Assembly: GCA_035714115.1 (NCBI GenBank)
Contig: DASTMO010000020.1
Coordinates: forward strand, 8,689 to 72,688
DNA from: CAMAVH01 sp035714115
GTDB lineage: Bacteria; Pseudomonadota; Alphaproteobacteria; SMXQ01
Direction of reading: 5' to 3'
Length of the DNA stretch: 64,000 bases
The notes under the pieces were generated by a model, which was given only the letters and a program-made list of their open reading frames with translations, was not told where the DNA came from and searched no databases. Positions 39,694 through 49,311 of this stretch are shown in pieces. The position numbers were made by a program, and so were the translations under genes. How positions within the stretch are numbered: the stretch's first letter is position 1; each line of letters opens with the position of its first letter.

Positions 39694-41394
39694 TTATGTT
39701 GGCGTTTTCGCGTCGCCGCGGAGCGTGGCAATAGCCTCATCGACTGAGCTCATGAATGTCGCCTCTGGCGGATGCAGGCCGTGGCCCCACAGCATCCGTT
39801 CCACGGCGGGCCGCGCGCCGGCCAGCACCAGGCGGGCCGATTGCGCGGCGGCTTTGCGGCGGAAGCCCTCGACCGCGCTTGCCGCCGTCGAATCGATGAC
39901 GGTCACGGCGGAGAAATCGATGACATAGGCTTTGGGCTGCGCGCCGACGCGATCCAGCGCCGCCGCCACCGAGGCCGCCGCGCCGAAGAAGAACGCGCCG
40001 GAGATGCGATAGACGATAATATCGCGGTCGGTGACGGTGTCGGCCGCGTAGCGGTTGACATCACCGCCGTCCGCTCGGTCGGGCTCGATATGCGGCACGG
40101 CGGCCTCGACGGCGACCGATTGGCCCATCCGGTGGATGAACAGCAGCGAGGACAAAGCGAAGCCGGCGACGATGCCTTCGGTCAGGTCGCGGAAGATCGT
40201 GAGGATGAGCGTGACGATCAGCACAAAGGCCTCGCCGCGCGAGGTGCGCAGCAGTGCGACGATCTGGTGCCGCTCGACCATGTTCCAGGCGACGATGAGC
40301 AGCACGCCGGCCAGCGCGGCGAGCGGGATATAGCCGGCGAGCGGCGCGGCGATCCAGATGAACAGCAGAAGGAACAGCGAATGGAGCATGCCGGCGATCG
40401 GGCCGCGCGCACCGGAGCGCACGTTGGTCGCGGTGCGCGCGATGGTGCCGGTGACGCAGATGCCGCCGAACAGCGCCGAACCGACATTGGCGATGCCTTG
40501 GGCGATCAGTTCACAGTTCGAGCGGTGCCGCCGCCCGGTCATGCTGTCGGCGACGACGGCTGACAGCAGGCTTTCGATGCTGCCGAGCAGGGCGAAGGCG
40601 GCGGCGTTCGGCAGCACGGCCATCAGCTTGGCCAGATCGAATGCGGGCAGGGCGGGGGCCGGCAGGCTGCTCGGCATGGCGCCGAAGCGGCTGGCGATGG
40701 TTTCGACCGGCAGATCGAGCAGCGCTGCGGCGAGCGTCGCGGCAGCGACGGCGAACAGCAGGTTCGGCCAGCGCGAATCGAGACGTTTGATGCCGACGAT
40801 CAGCGCCACTGTGAGCGCGGTGAGGCCGGCGGTTGCCGCATTGAGCGTCGGTCGCGCTTGCCACAGGGCTTCGAGCTTGGGCATGAGGGCGGCCGGCTCG
40901 GCGCCCGGAAGCGTCAATCCGAACGCCTCCTTCAATTGGCTGGCGGCGATGATGATGGCAATGCCGGCGGTGAAGCCGACGGTGACCGGGAAGGGGATGT
41001 ATTTGACGAAGGTGCCGAGGCGCAGCGCGCCGGCCAAAGCCAGGAACAAGCCTGAGACGAAAGTGGCGAGCAACAGGCCGTCGAGCCCGTGCTGCAGCAT
41101 GGTGGTGGCGACCAGCACGATGAAGGCGCCGGCCGGGCCGCCGATCTGGAAGCGGCTGCCGCTGAACAGCGAGACGAGGAAGCCGCCGACGATGGCGGTG
41201 TAGAGCCCGCGTTCGGGACCGACGCCCGAGGCGATGGCGATGGCCATGGAGAGCGGCAGGGCGACGATGGCGACGGTCAGCCCGGAGATGGCGTCGGCGC
41301 GCAAGGCGGCGAGGCCGTAGCCTTCGCGCAGCACGGTGATCAGCTTCGGCGTATAGAGCTCGGCGACGTTCGGCTCTGCGGGATTTGCGCTCAT
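39694..41394 (-). CDS. SulP family anion transporter with STAS domain
   Basis: A 566-aa inner-membrane protein. About 12-14 transmembrane segments (about 25-425) include the SLC26/SulP signature around SGLTVAIVALPLSMAIAIASGVGPERGLYTA (quoted here only by its ends, SGLTVAIVALPLS and GVGPERGLY). A C-terminal STAS domain (about 445-560) carries the AYVIDFSAVTVIDSTAA motif. It transports sulfate, bicarbonate or similar anions. The start MSANPAEP follows GAGGG by 5 nt and is favoured over a longer in-frame start at 41427. It is monocistronic. Confidence 0.9.
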   Translation of the reverse strand: MSANPAEPNVAELYTPKLITVLREGYGLAALRADAISGLTVAIVALPLSMAIAIASGVGPERGLYTAIVGGFLVSLFSGSRFQIGGPAGAFIVLVATTMLQHGLDGLLLATFVSGLFLALAGALRLGTFVKYIPFPVTVGFTAGIAIIIAASQLKEAFGLTLPGAEPAALMPKLEALWQARPTLNAATAGLTALTVALIVGIKRLDSRWPNLLFAVAAATLAAALLDLPVETIASRFGAMPSSLPAPALPAFDLAKLMAVLPNAAAFALLGSIESLLSAVVADSMTGRRHRSNCELIAQGIANVGSALFGGICVTGTIARTATNVRSGARGPIAGMLHSLFLLLFIWIAAPLAGYIPLAALAGVLLIVAWNMVERHQIVALLRTSRGEAFVLIVTLILTIFRDLTEGIVAGFALSSLLFIHRMGQSVAVEAAVPHIEPDRADGGDVNRYAADTVTDRDIIVYRISGAFFFGAAASVAAALDRVGAQPKAYVIDFSAVTVIDSTAASAVEGFRRKAAAQSARLVLAGARPAVERMLWGHGLHPPEATFMSSVDEAIATLRGDAKTPT

Positions 41395-41515
41395 CTCAAC
41401 CCTCGACGGCTTTCCCCCGAAAGCCATTCAAGACAGAGAAAGATTAACAGAAATTCAGCGCGAATTGCCGTGCATTCTTGCCGCCCCTGCCATGTTCAAA
41501 TATGCGGACGGACTA

Positions 41516-41545
41516 TGAGGGCGGCCGATCGTTTGGCCGCCCTCA
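41516..41545 (-). terminator. Hairpin after the carrier gene
   Basis: TGAGGGCGGCC and GGCCGCCCTCA form a perfect 11-bp stem with an 8-nt loop, 25 bp downstream of the carrier stop. There is no T-tract, so Rho-independent function is uncertain. Confidence 0.5.
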
Positions 41546-41569
41546 TCACCTGTGAATCGTTCAGCCGCT

Positions 41570-42931
41570 TTAAGGCAGCGCCGGCGCGGGCTTCGGCTCG
41601 GTCTGCGCTAAAGCCGCTTCCGCCGTTCTTTCCTGACGGCGTCCCAGCCACCAGGACAGCGCGATCCAGACCGCCGAGATCGGCACCGCGACGGCGGAAA
41701 TGCCGGCCATGGCGAGACCCAGTGTGCCCATGAGGGCGTAGGACCAGCTGCCGATCTGATCGCCGGCGCGATAGACCGCTGTGTCGAGGAAGCTCTTGGC
41801 CTTGTACTTGTCCTCGCGCGTGACCGTGGTGAAGAGCAATTCGCGCGCCGGGCGGGCGAAGGCGAAGTTGCTGACGCGGCGCAGCACCTGCACGCCGACC
41901 AGGACGGCGATGGTCGGCGCCAAAGCCAGGGCGGCGAAGCCGAGCAGGCTAATGACGGGGAGCGCGATCAAAGTCACGGCGACGCCGAGGCTGCGCAGCG
42001 CCCGGCTGGTGCAGAAGATCTGCAACGCCAGGGTGAGCACGTTGACGATCAGATCGACGTTGGCGAAGAAGGCCGTTCGTTCGGCGCGGCTGGAGAAGGC
42101 CGTGCTGACGATGTCGGCTTGCTGGAAGTAGAGGAATGTCGACGTAATCGCGTAGAGCAGCATGATGCCGCCGATGCCCGACAGGTATGGCGAGCGCAGC
42201 GTGTGCGTCAGCCCGGCCAGCACCGAGCCGCCGAGCGGCGTTTCCTGATCCTTGCCGCGCTCTGCCGGGGTGCGGTTGAAGCCGTCGCTGAGGCGCGACA
42301 GCCGCCGCACCGCTAGCACACCGATCTCCAAGAGCGCGATCGAGACGAACATCAGGTAGTTCTGGCCGATGGCTTCGACCAGCGTCGAGGTGATCGTCGA
42401 GCCGAGGATCGCGCCCATCGTCGCGCCGGCCGACAGGAAGCCGAACAGACGTTTGCCTTGGCCCGAATCAAAGACGTCGACGATAAAGGCCCAGAAGATC
42501 GAGACGACGAACAGGTTGAAGACCGAGGCCCAGATGAAGAAGACGCGGCCCATCCAGACGTGATGCTCCGCCGGCGACAGTTCGAGATAGAGGGCGAAGA
42601 ACAGCAAGTTCGCCATGAAGAAGCGGTAGGTGACGGTGATGAAGGTCCGTCGCGGCAGTTTCTTCACCAGGGCGGAGAACAACGGATTGACCGCCAGCAT
42701 CGCCACCAGGGTGCCGGTGAACAGCCAGGCGAGGTTGTTCACGCCGCCTTGCACGCCCATTTCGTCGCGGATCGGCCGCAGCACGTAATAGGAGCAGAGC
42801 ACCGCGAAAATGAAGAGGCAGGACCAGAGCAGCGCCGCCACTTCGTTGGGGCGGACGTCGATGGTTTTGCGCAGCAGCCGGTGGACGGCTCCGCCTTGCG
42901 GCTCTTCCGCCAAGGGGTCAGAGGCCGTCAA
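41570..42931 (-). CDS. NTP/NDP-carrier-like (Npt1/MFS) membrane protein
   Basis: A 453-aa protein with about 12 transmembrane helices, resembling the nucleotide-carrier-like MFS branch of free-living bacteria: YYVLRPIRDEMGVQGG near TM1-TM2, RTFITVTYRFFMANLL, WAFIVDVFDSGQGKRLFGF, and ARELLFTTVTREDKYKAKSFLDTA split across TM10-11. I choose a TTG start at 42931 because GGAGG lies 6 nt upstream; it overlaps the aldo/keto reductase gene by 14 bp. The transported substrate is unknown; relatives in free-living bacteria are not proven ATP/ADP exchangers. Confidence 0.78.
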   Translation of the reverse strand: MTASDPLAEEPQGGAVHRLLRKTIDVRPNEVAALLWSCLFIFAVLCSYYVLRPIRDEMGVQGGVNNLAWLFTGTLVAMLAVNPLFSALVKKLPRRTFITVTYRFFMANLLFFALYLELSPAEHHVWMGRVFFIWASVFNLFVVSIFWAFIVDVFDSGQGKRLFGFLSAGATMGAILGSTITSTLVEAIGQNYLMFVSIALLEIGVLAVRRLSRLSDGFNRTPAERGKDQETPLGGSVLAGLTHTLRSPYLSGIGGIMLLYAITSTFLYFQQADIVSTAFSSRAERTAFFANVDLIVNVLTLALQIFCTSRALRSLGVAVTLIALPVISLLGFAALALAPTIAVLVGVQVLRRVSNFAFARPARELLFTTVTREDKYKAKSFLDTAVYRAGDQIGSWSYALMGTLGLAMAGISAVAVPISAVWIALSWWLGRRQERTAEAALAQTEPKPAPALP

Positions 42932-43835
42932 TGAAGGCCTCCATGCGCTTGCGCATCGCCGCGTCCGGCAGGCGGCCTTGCGCCGCGCCGATGTTGTCGG
43001 TGACATATTCGGCGCGGGCCATGCCGGGCACGGCGCAGGTCACGGCCTCGTGCGAGACGAGATATTTGAGGAAGAACTGCGCCCAGCTCTTGCAGTCGAA
43101 TTCGGCGGCCCAGTCGGGCAGAGGCTTGCCTTGCACGGCGCCGAATAGGCGGCTGCGGCCGAAGGGCAGGTTGATCATCACTGCCATGCCGCGATCCTTG
43201 GCGAGCGGGATCACGCGCTCGGCCGCGTTGCGGTTGTCGAGCGCGTAGTCGACCTGGATGAAGTCGAGCGTCTCGCGCTTCATCATGGCTTCGAAATCGC
43301 CGTATTGGTTGTCGAACGAGGTGGTGCAGCCGACATAGCGGATGCGGCCGGCCTGCTTGAGCGCGCGCAACGTCGCGAGATGGATCTCCGTGTCGCGCAG
43401 ATTGTGCACAGCGATCAGATCGATCTTATCGGTGCGCAAACGCTTGAAAGATTGCTCGATCTGCGCGACGCCGGCCTCGCGGCCGCTGATGCTGACCTTG
43501 GTCGCGAGGAACAGTCCGGTGCGGCTCTTCTGCTCGTCGAGAATGCGGCCGACGACCTCTTCGGCGGTGCCGTAGGTCGGCGAGCTGTCGATCACCGTCG
43601 CGCCGACCTCCTTGAACTTGGCAAGCGTCTCGCGCAGCGGCGGCAGATCGGCGTCTGACTTGACCTCTTCGTAGCGCCGCGCGGTGCCGACGCCGACGAC
43701 CGGGATCATTTCCCCGCTCGACGGAATGGCTTTGCGAATCAGGTTCGCACTCTGCGCGCTCAGGCGAACGGGCGCCAGGGCGGCCATGCCGATGGCGGCC
43801 GTGCCGAGCAGCAGGCCGCGACGTGTCATCTCCAT
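42918..43835 (-). CDS. Exported aldo/keto reductase (Tat signal)
   Basis: A 305-aa aldo/keto reductase barrel. The Thr-Arg-Arg-Gly-Leu-Leu-Leu-Gly start and the cleavage region RLSAQS (about 24-29) look like a Tat signal, so a cofactor-loaded enzyme may be exported. Catalytic residues appear as Asp/Tyr in DSSPTYG, Lys in ATKV, and His in AVHNLRD. The substrate is unknown. The gene overlaps the downstream membrane carrier by 14 bp, so translation is coupled. Confidence 0.87.
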   Translation of the reverse strand: MEMTRRGLLLGTAAIGMAALAPVRLSAQSANLIRKAIPSSGEMIPVVGVGTARRYEEVKSDADLPPLRETLAKFKEVGATVIDSSPTYGTAEEVVGRILDEQKSRTGLFLATKVSISGREAGVAQIEQSFKRLRTDKIDLIAVHNLRDTEIHLATLRALKQAGRIRYVGCTTSFDNQYGDFEAMMKRETLDFIQVDYALDNRNAAERVIPLAKDRGMAVMINLPFGRSRLFGAVQGKPLPDWAAEFDCKSWAQFFLKYLVSHEAVTCAVPGMARAEYVTDNIGAAQGRLPDAAMRKRMEAFIDGL

Positions 43836-43981
43836 CTCAATCCCCCATCAAGGCTTTTTATGAAAGGTAGGTGACAACGGGGCCGAGGCATTGGCAATGG
43901 ACTTTGCAGGCGCGCCGGGCCTTTTCACGCGAGCGTGACGGCTCCTCTGCAAGACCAAGCCGAACGGGCGCTGCGAGATAG

Positions 43982-44012
43982 AAAAAGGGCGGTGGATCGC
44001 TCCACCGCCCTT
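43982..44012 (-). terminator. Intrinsic terminator of the PEPCK gene
   Basis: GGGCGGTGGA, loop TCGC, TCCACCGCCC: a 10-bp perfect stem followed on the minus strand by TTTTTC, about 40 bp after the stop. Confidence 0.85.
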
Positions 44013-44052
44013 CACGATTCGTTATGGCAGAAAGCTCTGTGCTTATCGAGCT

Positions 44053-45894
44053 TCAGCCCACGGCCTTGCGCTTCTCGCCCGACTCGAGACGCTGCACCAG
44101 CGCCTCATATTCTTTCCACAGCTCAGGCGGCAGCTTGTCGCCGAAGATCTTGTAGCCTTCGGGGATCAGCGCCGCTTCTTCCTTCCACACCTCGGTGTCG
44201 ACGGTGAGCAGGAGATCGAGCTGCTCGTCGGTCAGGTCGAGGCCCGACACGTCGAGCGCCTCCTTGGTCGGCAGGCGGCCGATCGGGGTCTCCTGCGCGG
44301 CGGCGGTGCCGTCGAGACGCTCGCAGATCCACTTCAGAACGCGGCTGTTGTCGCCGAAGCCCGGCCACACGAACTTGCCCGCCTTATCCTTGCGGAACCA
44401 GTTCACGAAGTAGATGCGCGGCAGCTTGTCGGCGGCGGTCTTCTTGCCGGTCTTGAGCCAATGGCCGAAATAGTCGGCCATGTTGTAGCCGCAGAACGGC
44501 AGCATGGCGAACGGGTCGCGGCGGATCTCGCCGACCTTGTTCTCGGCCGCCGCCGTGCCTTCCGAGGCGACGTTGGAGGCGAGGAACACGCCGTGTTGCC
44601 AATCGAAGGCTTCGGTGACGAGCGGCACCGCGGTGGCGCGGCGGCCGCCGAACAGGATGGCCGAGATCGGCACGCCCTTCGGGTCGTTCCACTCCGGCGC
44701 GATGTTCGGGCACTGGCTGGCCGGCACGGTGAAGCGCGCGTTCGGATGGGCGGCGGCGGTGCCTTTTTCCGGCGACCAAGGATTGCCCTTCCAATCGGTC
44801 AGGCCGGCCGGCGGCTCCTTCGTCAGGCCTTCCCACCAGACGTCGTTGTCCGGCGTGAGGGCGACATTGGTGTAGACCGTGTTGGCATAGAGCGCGTCGA
44901 TGGCGTTTTTGTTGGTCTTCGGGCTGGTGCCCGGCGCGACGCCGAACAGGCCGAATTCCGGATTGATCGCGTAGAGACGGCCATCTTGGCCGTAACGCAT
45001 CCAGCAGATGTCGTCGCCGATCATCTCGGCCTTCCAGCCGGGGATCGTCGGCTGCAGCATGGCGAGGTTGGTCTTGCCGCAAGCGCTCGGGAAGGCGGCG
45101 GCGATGTAGCGCACGACGCCCTTGGGCGAGGTGAGCTTCAAGATCAACATGTGCTCGGCGAACCAGCCTTCGTCGCGCGCCATCACCGAGGCGATGCGCA
45201 GCGCGTAGCACTTCTTGCCGAGGAGGGCGTTGCCGCCGTAGCCCGAGCCGTAGGACCAGATCTCGCGCGTCTCGGGATAGTGCACGATGTACTTGGTCTC
45301 GTTGCACGGCCAGGCGACGTCCTTCTCGCCGGGCTTCAGCGGCGCGCCGAGCGTGTGCACGGCCGGCACGAAGAAGCCGTCGGTGCCGAGCTGGTCGAGC
45401 GCGGCCTTGCCCATGCGCGTCATGATGCGCATCGAGGCGGCGACATAGGCGCTGTCGGTGATCTCGACGCCGAGCGCGCTGATCTTCGAGCCGATCGGGC
45501 CCATGCAGAAGGGCACGACGTACATCGTGCGGCCCTTCATGCAGCCGTCGAACAGCGGGGCCAGCGTCTTGCGCATCTCGGCCGGCGCCATCCAGTTGTT
45601 GGTCGGGCCGGCGTCTTCCTGCTTCTCGGAGCAGATGTAGGTGCGGCTCTCGACGCGGGCGACGTCGCGCGGGTCGGAGGCGGCGTAATAGGAATTGGGA
45701 CGCTTGTCCGCGTTCAGCTCGCGCAGCGTGCCGGTGGCGAGCAGACGATCGACCAGGAGGTTGTACTCGGCATCCGAGCCGTCGCACCAATGCACGCTGT
45801 GGGGCTTGGTGATGGCGGCGATCTCGGCCACCCAGTCCACCAGCTTCTTATGATTGGTCGGCGCGGGGCTGAGGCCCGGAACGGAGGTCGTCAT
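44053..45894 (-). CDS. pckG: Phosphoenolpyruvate carboxykinase (GTP)
   Basis: A 613-aa GTP-type PEPCK converting oxaloacetate and GTP to PEP, CO2 and GDP at the entry to gluconeogenesis. The P-loop is AAFPSACGKTNLAML (about 278-292). The metal/kinase-2 region is MIGDDICWMR. The mobile-lid and GTP-base regions are in the C-terminal half (FGGRRATAVPLV, DWQHGVFLASN). The GTP-specific Phe residues lie in a VNWFRKD-type stretch. The length is typical of the class. The RBS TAGGAG precedes the ATG. Most studied rhizobia use the ATP enzyme, so this form is a useful taxonomic hint. Confidence 0.95.
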   Translation of the reverse strand: MTTSVPGLSPAPTNHKKLVDWVAEIAAITKPHSVHWCDGSDAEYNLLVDRLLATGTLRELNADKRPNSYYAASDPRDVARVESRTYICSEKQEDAGPTNNWMAPAEMRKTLAPLFDGCMKGRTMYVVPFCMGPIGSKISALGVEITDSAYVAASMRIMTRMGKAALDQLGTDGFFVPAVHTLGAPLKPGEKDVAWPCNETKYIVHYPETREIWSYGSGYGGNALLGKKCYALRIASVMARDEGWFAEHMLILKLTSPKGVVRYIAAAFPSACGKTNLAMLQPTIPGWKAEMIGDDICWMRYGQDGRLYAINPEFGLFGVAPGTSPKTNKNAIDALYANTVYTNVALTPDNDVWWEGLTKEPPAGLTDWKGNPWSPEKGTAAAHPNARFTVPASQCPNIAPEWNDPKGVPISAILFGGRRATAVPLVTEAFDWQHGVFLASNVASEGTAAAENKVGEIRRDPFAMLPFCGYNMADYFGHWLKTGKKTAADKLPRIYFVNWFRKDKAGKFVWPGFGDNSRVLKWICERLDGTAAAQETPIGRLPTKEALDVSGLDLTDEQLDLLLTVDTEVWKEEAALIPEGYKIFGDKLPPELWKEYEALVQRLESGEKRKAVG

Positions 45895-46422
45895 TAACGC
45901 AGGTCTCCTAGACTGAAAAGCAATGGCCGGACGGCGCTTTGTCGCCTCGCCCCGTCCGGTCCGGGGCTAAAAAGCACGGCGCTGCCGCTGGCGTCAACGG
46001 ACAGCAACGCAGACCTGACATAACCGAAAATGGCGGCTGACGGCTGCCTCTCGGTCCGATTCGGTTCTCTCTGGCAGTCGTCGCGCAAGTCCATGACATA
46101 CGGGCAGCAAACACCAGATTCAAGAACCATTCGCAATGGTCATTTTAGAAGCAAAAACTGGGCGTTAGGCCGGTCTCTGCAAAGAGCGCAACGCCGTCCG
46201 GGCGAGCAAGGTCCGCGCTCGCCGAGGTTTTCCACAGTCATGGCCAATCGTGGCCGAAAATGGGATGGCGTTTCATCCACAGGAAAAATTTTTTGCTGCA
46301 TTGCAGCATGGGGGCCGGGCCGGCGGGTTCGACAAAGGCGAATGAGTGAGTTTCGCAGTCCTTCGTTCCTGCGCCCCGTCTTCGCATGCTAAGGGCAATC
46401 AACGAACAATCAGAAGAAGCGC
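45895..46422. other. Long intergenic region between PEPCK and MFS genes
   Basis: 528 bp separating divergent genes. It must hold both promoters. I see no ORF with a credible RBS and no EcfG-type site. Two segments with a CCACAG core (TTTTCCACAG near 46230 and TCATCCACAG near 46273) resemble weak DnaA boxes, and a short AT-rich run AAAAATTTTTT lies at about 46284-46294. The imperfect palindrome CTGCATTGCAGCATG follows. Confidence 0.4.
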
Positions 46423-47862
46423 ATGTCTCAGCCTGGCTCTTCCCCCGCCGACGCGACTCCCGCCACTTATGCGGACCTCTTTCGCGGCGGCCGGGCGATC
46501 TACACGGTGATGATCATTCTCGGCGTGATCGTCCACGCCCTGCAGATTCTCGTCATGGCCATCATCATGCCGACGGTGGTGGCCGATATCGGCGGCGCGT
46601 CCTTCTACACCTGGGCGTCGATGCTCTATGCCGTCGGCGCGATTCTCGGCGCGGCGGCCATGGGGCCGGTCTGGCGCAAGTTCGGCCGCCGCAACGGCAT
46701 GGCGCTGGCGGGGCTTGGCTTCATCGTCACTGCCATCGCCTGCGCCCTGGCGCCCGACATGGGCTCGCTGGTTGCCGCGCGCGGCCTGCAGGGCTTCTGC
46801 GGCGGGCTCGTGGTCGGCGGCAGCATGGATCTGGTGAGCGCGTTCTTCGCCGGCACCCAGCGCGCGCGCATCCTGTCGATCTATCAGAGCACCTGGATGG
46901 TGGCGCAGCTGCTCGGGCCGGTGGTCGGCGGCGGCTTCGCCGACTTCGGCTGGTGGCGCGGCTCGTTTTGGACGATGCTGATCTTCCTCATTCCATTCAA
47001 CCTGATGGTCTGGCTGCGGGTGCCGAAACACAGCCCGCTGACCGGCAAGGCGGCGACGGCCAGCTTCCCGGCCATGCGTTTCATGCTGCTCAGCCTCGGC
47101 GTGCTCGCCATCGCCGGCGCGGGACCGGCCGACTCCAATCTGTTGCGCGCCGCTTTCATCCTCGTCGGCGTCGCGCTGGTCTGGCAGGCTTTCCGGCTCG
47201 ATTCGCGCTCGGACAACCGGCTTTATCCGGCGGGGCTGCTGTCGCTGCGCTCGCCGGTCGGCCTGGCGCTCTGGATTATGTTCGTCGCCGGTCTGACGCA
47301 GACCGGCATTACCCTGTTCCTGCCGCTGCTCTTGCAGGTCGCTTATGGCGTGACGCCGCTGCTGATCAGCTATTTGACGATCCTGATCTCCGCCGGCTGG
47401 ACCGTCGGCACTTTTTTCGTCGCTGGACTTACGGGGCGGCCCGAGGCAATCACGCTGCAGAGCGGACCGTTGATGATGCTGGGCGGCGCGTCGGCGCTGG
47501 TCGTCGGCACTTGGCTGATGTCGCTGCCGCTGCTCACGGCGGCCGCCTGCATTTACGGCCTCGGCATCGGCATTCATCACGTCAATCTCTCCTCGCGCAC
47601 CATGGCCTTCGCGCTGCCCGGCGAGGAAAGCATCACCGCATCGGCGCTGCCGTCGATCCGCTCGCTCGGCACCGCCTTCGGCGCCGCGACGTCAGGCCTT
47701 GTCGCCAACATGGCCGGCCTCGGCGCTTCGCGCGACGCCGAAACGGTGAGCCACGCTGCGGCGATGGTCTTCGCCGTGGGATTGGTGCCGTTGATCTGCG
47801 CAGCGCTGTTCATGGCGCGTTTTATCGCCAAGGGCGCTCCGCCGGCGACGGCGAAGGCTTAA
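46423..47862 (+). CDS. MFS transporter, DHA2/EmrB-like
   Basis: A 479-aa inner-membrane protein with about 14 transmembrane helices. The N-terminal half has MAIIMPTVVADIGG (TM1 motif of drug:H+ antiporters-2), WRKFGRRNGMALAG (motif A), GLQGFCGGLVVGGSMD, and the motif-C-like GPVVGGGFADFGWWRGSFW. It probably exports drugs or other small organics. It stands alone after a 528-bp region; the amidase gene follows 40 bp later and may be cotranscribed. Confidence 0.88.
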   Translation: MSQPGSSPADATPATYADLFRGGRAIYTVMIILGVIVHALQILVMAIIMPTVVADIGGASFYTWASMLYAVGAILGAAAMGPVWRKFGRRNGMALAGLGFIVTAIACALAPDMGSLVAARGLQGFCGGLVVGGSMDLVSAFFAGTQRARILSIYQSTWMVAQLLGPVVGGGFADFGWWRGSFWTMLIFLIPFNLMVWLRVPKHSPLTGKAATASFPAMRFMLLSLGVLAIAGAGPADSNLLRAAFILVGVALVWQAFRLDSRSDNRLYPAGLLSLRSPVGLALWIMFVAGLTQTGITLFLPLLLQVAYGVTPLLISYLTILISAGWTVGTFFVAGLTGRPEAITLQSGPLMMLGGASALVVGTWLMSLPLLTAAACIYGLGIGIHHVNLSSRTMAFALPGEESITASALPSIRSLGTAFGAATSGLVANMAGLGASRDAETVSHAAAMVFAVGLVPLICAALFMARFIAKGAPPATAKA

Positions 47863-47902
47863 GCCTCGTCGCTCGACTTGCGCGCGGTCGGAAGACTAGA
47901 CT

Positions 47903-49258
47903 GTGAATATGAGCAGCCCAGCGTACAAACCGCAGCTTCGCCCTTATCTCGCCGCCACGGAAGCCTTCGTTCTCGGCAAGGACAGTCCGCGCGCCTTTCT
48001 CGAACGCTGCCTGGAGGTGATGGCGGCGATCGAGCCGGAGGTGCAGGCTTTCGAGGCGACGAACCTCGAGGCCGCGCGGGCCGCCGCAGATGCGGCGAGC
48101 GGGCGCTGGGCCGAAGGCCATCCGATCTCGCCGATCGACGGCATGCCGGTGGGCGTGAAGGACATCATCGAGACGGCGGATATGCCGACCGGCATGGGCT
48201 CGCCACTGTTCGCCGATTACCAGCCGCGCCACGATTCGGCATCGGTGCGCGCCTTGCGCGAGGCCGGAGCGGTCATCGTCGGCAAGACGGTGACGACCGA
48301 GTTCGCCGCCACCGAACCGGGCAAGACGCGCAATCCCTTCGACATCACCCGCACGCCGGGCGGCTCGAGCAGCGGCTCGGCCGCGGCGGTGGGGGCAGGG
48401 GTGCTCAGCGCGGCGCTCGGCACGCAAGTGGTCGGCTCCATCATCCGCCCGTCGAGCTATTGCGGCGCTTTCGGCTTCAAGCCCAGCCTCGGCGCGATCA
48501 ATCGCGGCGGCAGCCTCGATTTCTTGAGCCAGAGCGTGCAGGGCGTCATCGGCGCCAGCCTGGAAGACACCTGGGCAGTCGCCTATGGCGTGGCGGCGCG
48601 CGCGGGCGGCGATCCCGGATATGACGGTTTGATCGGTCCGGCCTCGCTGCCCAGCCTGCGCGCGCCCAAGCGCCTCGCGCTCTTGGAAACGCCGGGCTGG
48701 GAATTGGCGGAGGACGCCGCCAAGGCCGCTTTGATGAATGCCGTCGACATGATCGCGGCGACAGGCGTCGAGATCGTCACGCGCAAGCAGGATTCCGAGC
48801 TCGATTATATGGAGCGCGCATTGCGCGAGGCGTTCGAGCTGACGCGCCGCATCAACGCTTTCGAATCGCGCTGGCCGCTGAACGTCTTTTTCCAGCAGGA
48901 CCAATACAAGCTGAGCAAGGCGATGCGCGACCGCCTCGTGCAGGCCTTGACGATCAAGCCCGAGCAGCATCGCGACGCGCTGAAACGCCGCGCCACCATC
49001 CGCGCGCAATATGCGGCACTGATGGAGCGTTTCGACGGCTGCATCACACTGTCGGCCACTGGCCCGGCGCCGCGCGGCACATTGACCGGCGATCCGATCT
49101 TCGCCGTGCCGGGCTCCATGCTTGGCGCGCCGGCCCTGTCGCTGCCGCTGTTCGCGGTCGACGGCCTGCCGCTCGGACTGCAATTGCTCGGCGTGGCCGG
49201 TGGCGACGCGGCGGTTTTTTCAATCGCCGGATGCCTGCTGGGCATCTTGCAGCCTTAG
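47903..49258 (+). CDS. Amidase-signature family hydrolase with atypical nucleophile motif
   Basis: A 451-aa protein of the amidase-signature family. Lys86 (PVGVKDII), cis-Ser155 (GGSSSGSAA) and Ser179 form the expected triad. The nucleophile loop is GTQVVGSIIRPSS instead of the usual TDTGGSIRxPA, so the Asp-Thr-Gly preceding the Gly-Ser is replaced. It probably hydrolyses an amide or ester, unknown substrate, with altered specificity possible. A GTG at 47903, 8 nt after GGAAG, is preferred; ATG at 47909 is an alternative. The next gene encodes an NMT1-like binding protein. Confidence 0.85.
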   Translation: MNMSSPAYKPQLRPYLAATEAFVLGKDSPRAFLERCLEVMAAIEPEVQAFEATNLEAARAAADAASGRWAEGHPISPIDGMPVGVKDIIETADMPTGMGSPLFADYQPRHDSASVRALREAGAVIVGKTVTTEFAATEPGKTRNPFDITRTPGGSSSGSAAAVGAGVLSAALGTQVVGSIIRPSSYCGAFGFKPSLGAINRGGSLDFLSQSVQGVIGASLEDTWAVAYGVAARAGGDPGYDGLIGPASLPSLRAPKRLALLETPGWELAEDAAKAALMNAVDMIAATGVEIVTRKQDSELDYMERALREAFELTRRINAFESRWPLNVFFQQDQYKLSKAMRDRLVQALTIKPEQHRDALKRRATIRAQYAALMERFDGCITLSATGPAPRGTLTGDPIFAVPGSMLGAPALSLPLFAVDGLPLGLQLLGVAGGDAAVFSIAGCLLGILQP

Positions 49259-49311
49259 CCTTTTCCTGGCCTATTGCAGCCTACACCCATCGCTGACGGA
49301 GCTTCCGCGAT

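Noticed and set aside
46225..46295. DnaA-box-like CCACAG motifs with an AT-rich run, possible origin
   Set aside because: Only two weak boxes, no box cluster, and no origin-associated genes (dnaA, hemE, parAB) nearby.
46030..46392. 120-codon plus-strand frame between PEPCK and the MFS gene
   Set aside because: No RBS, no recognisable domain, and irregular composition; treated as non-coding promoter DNA.
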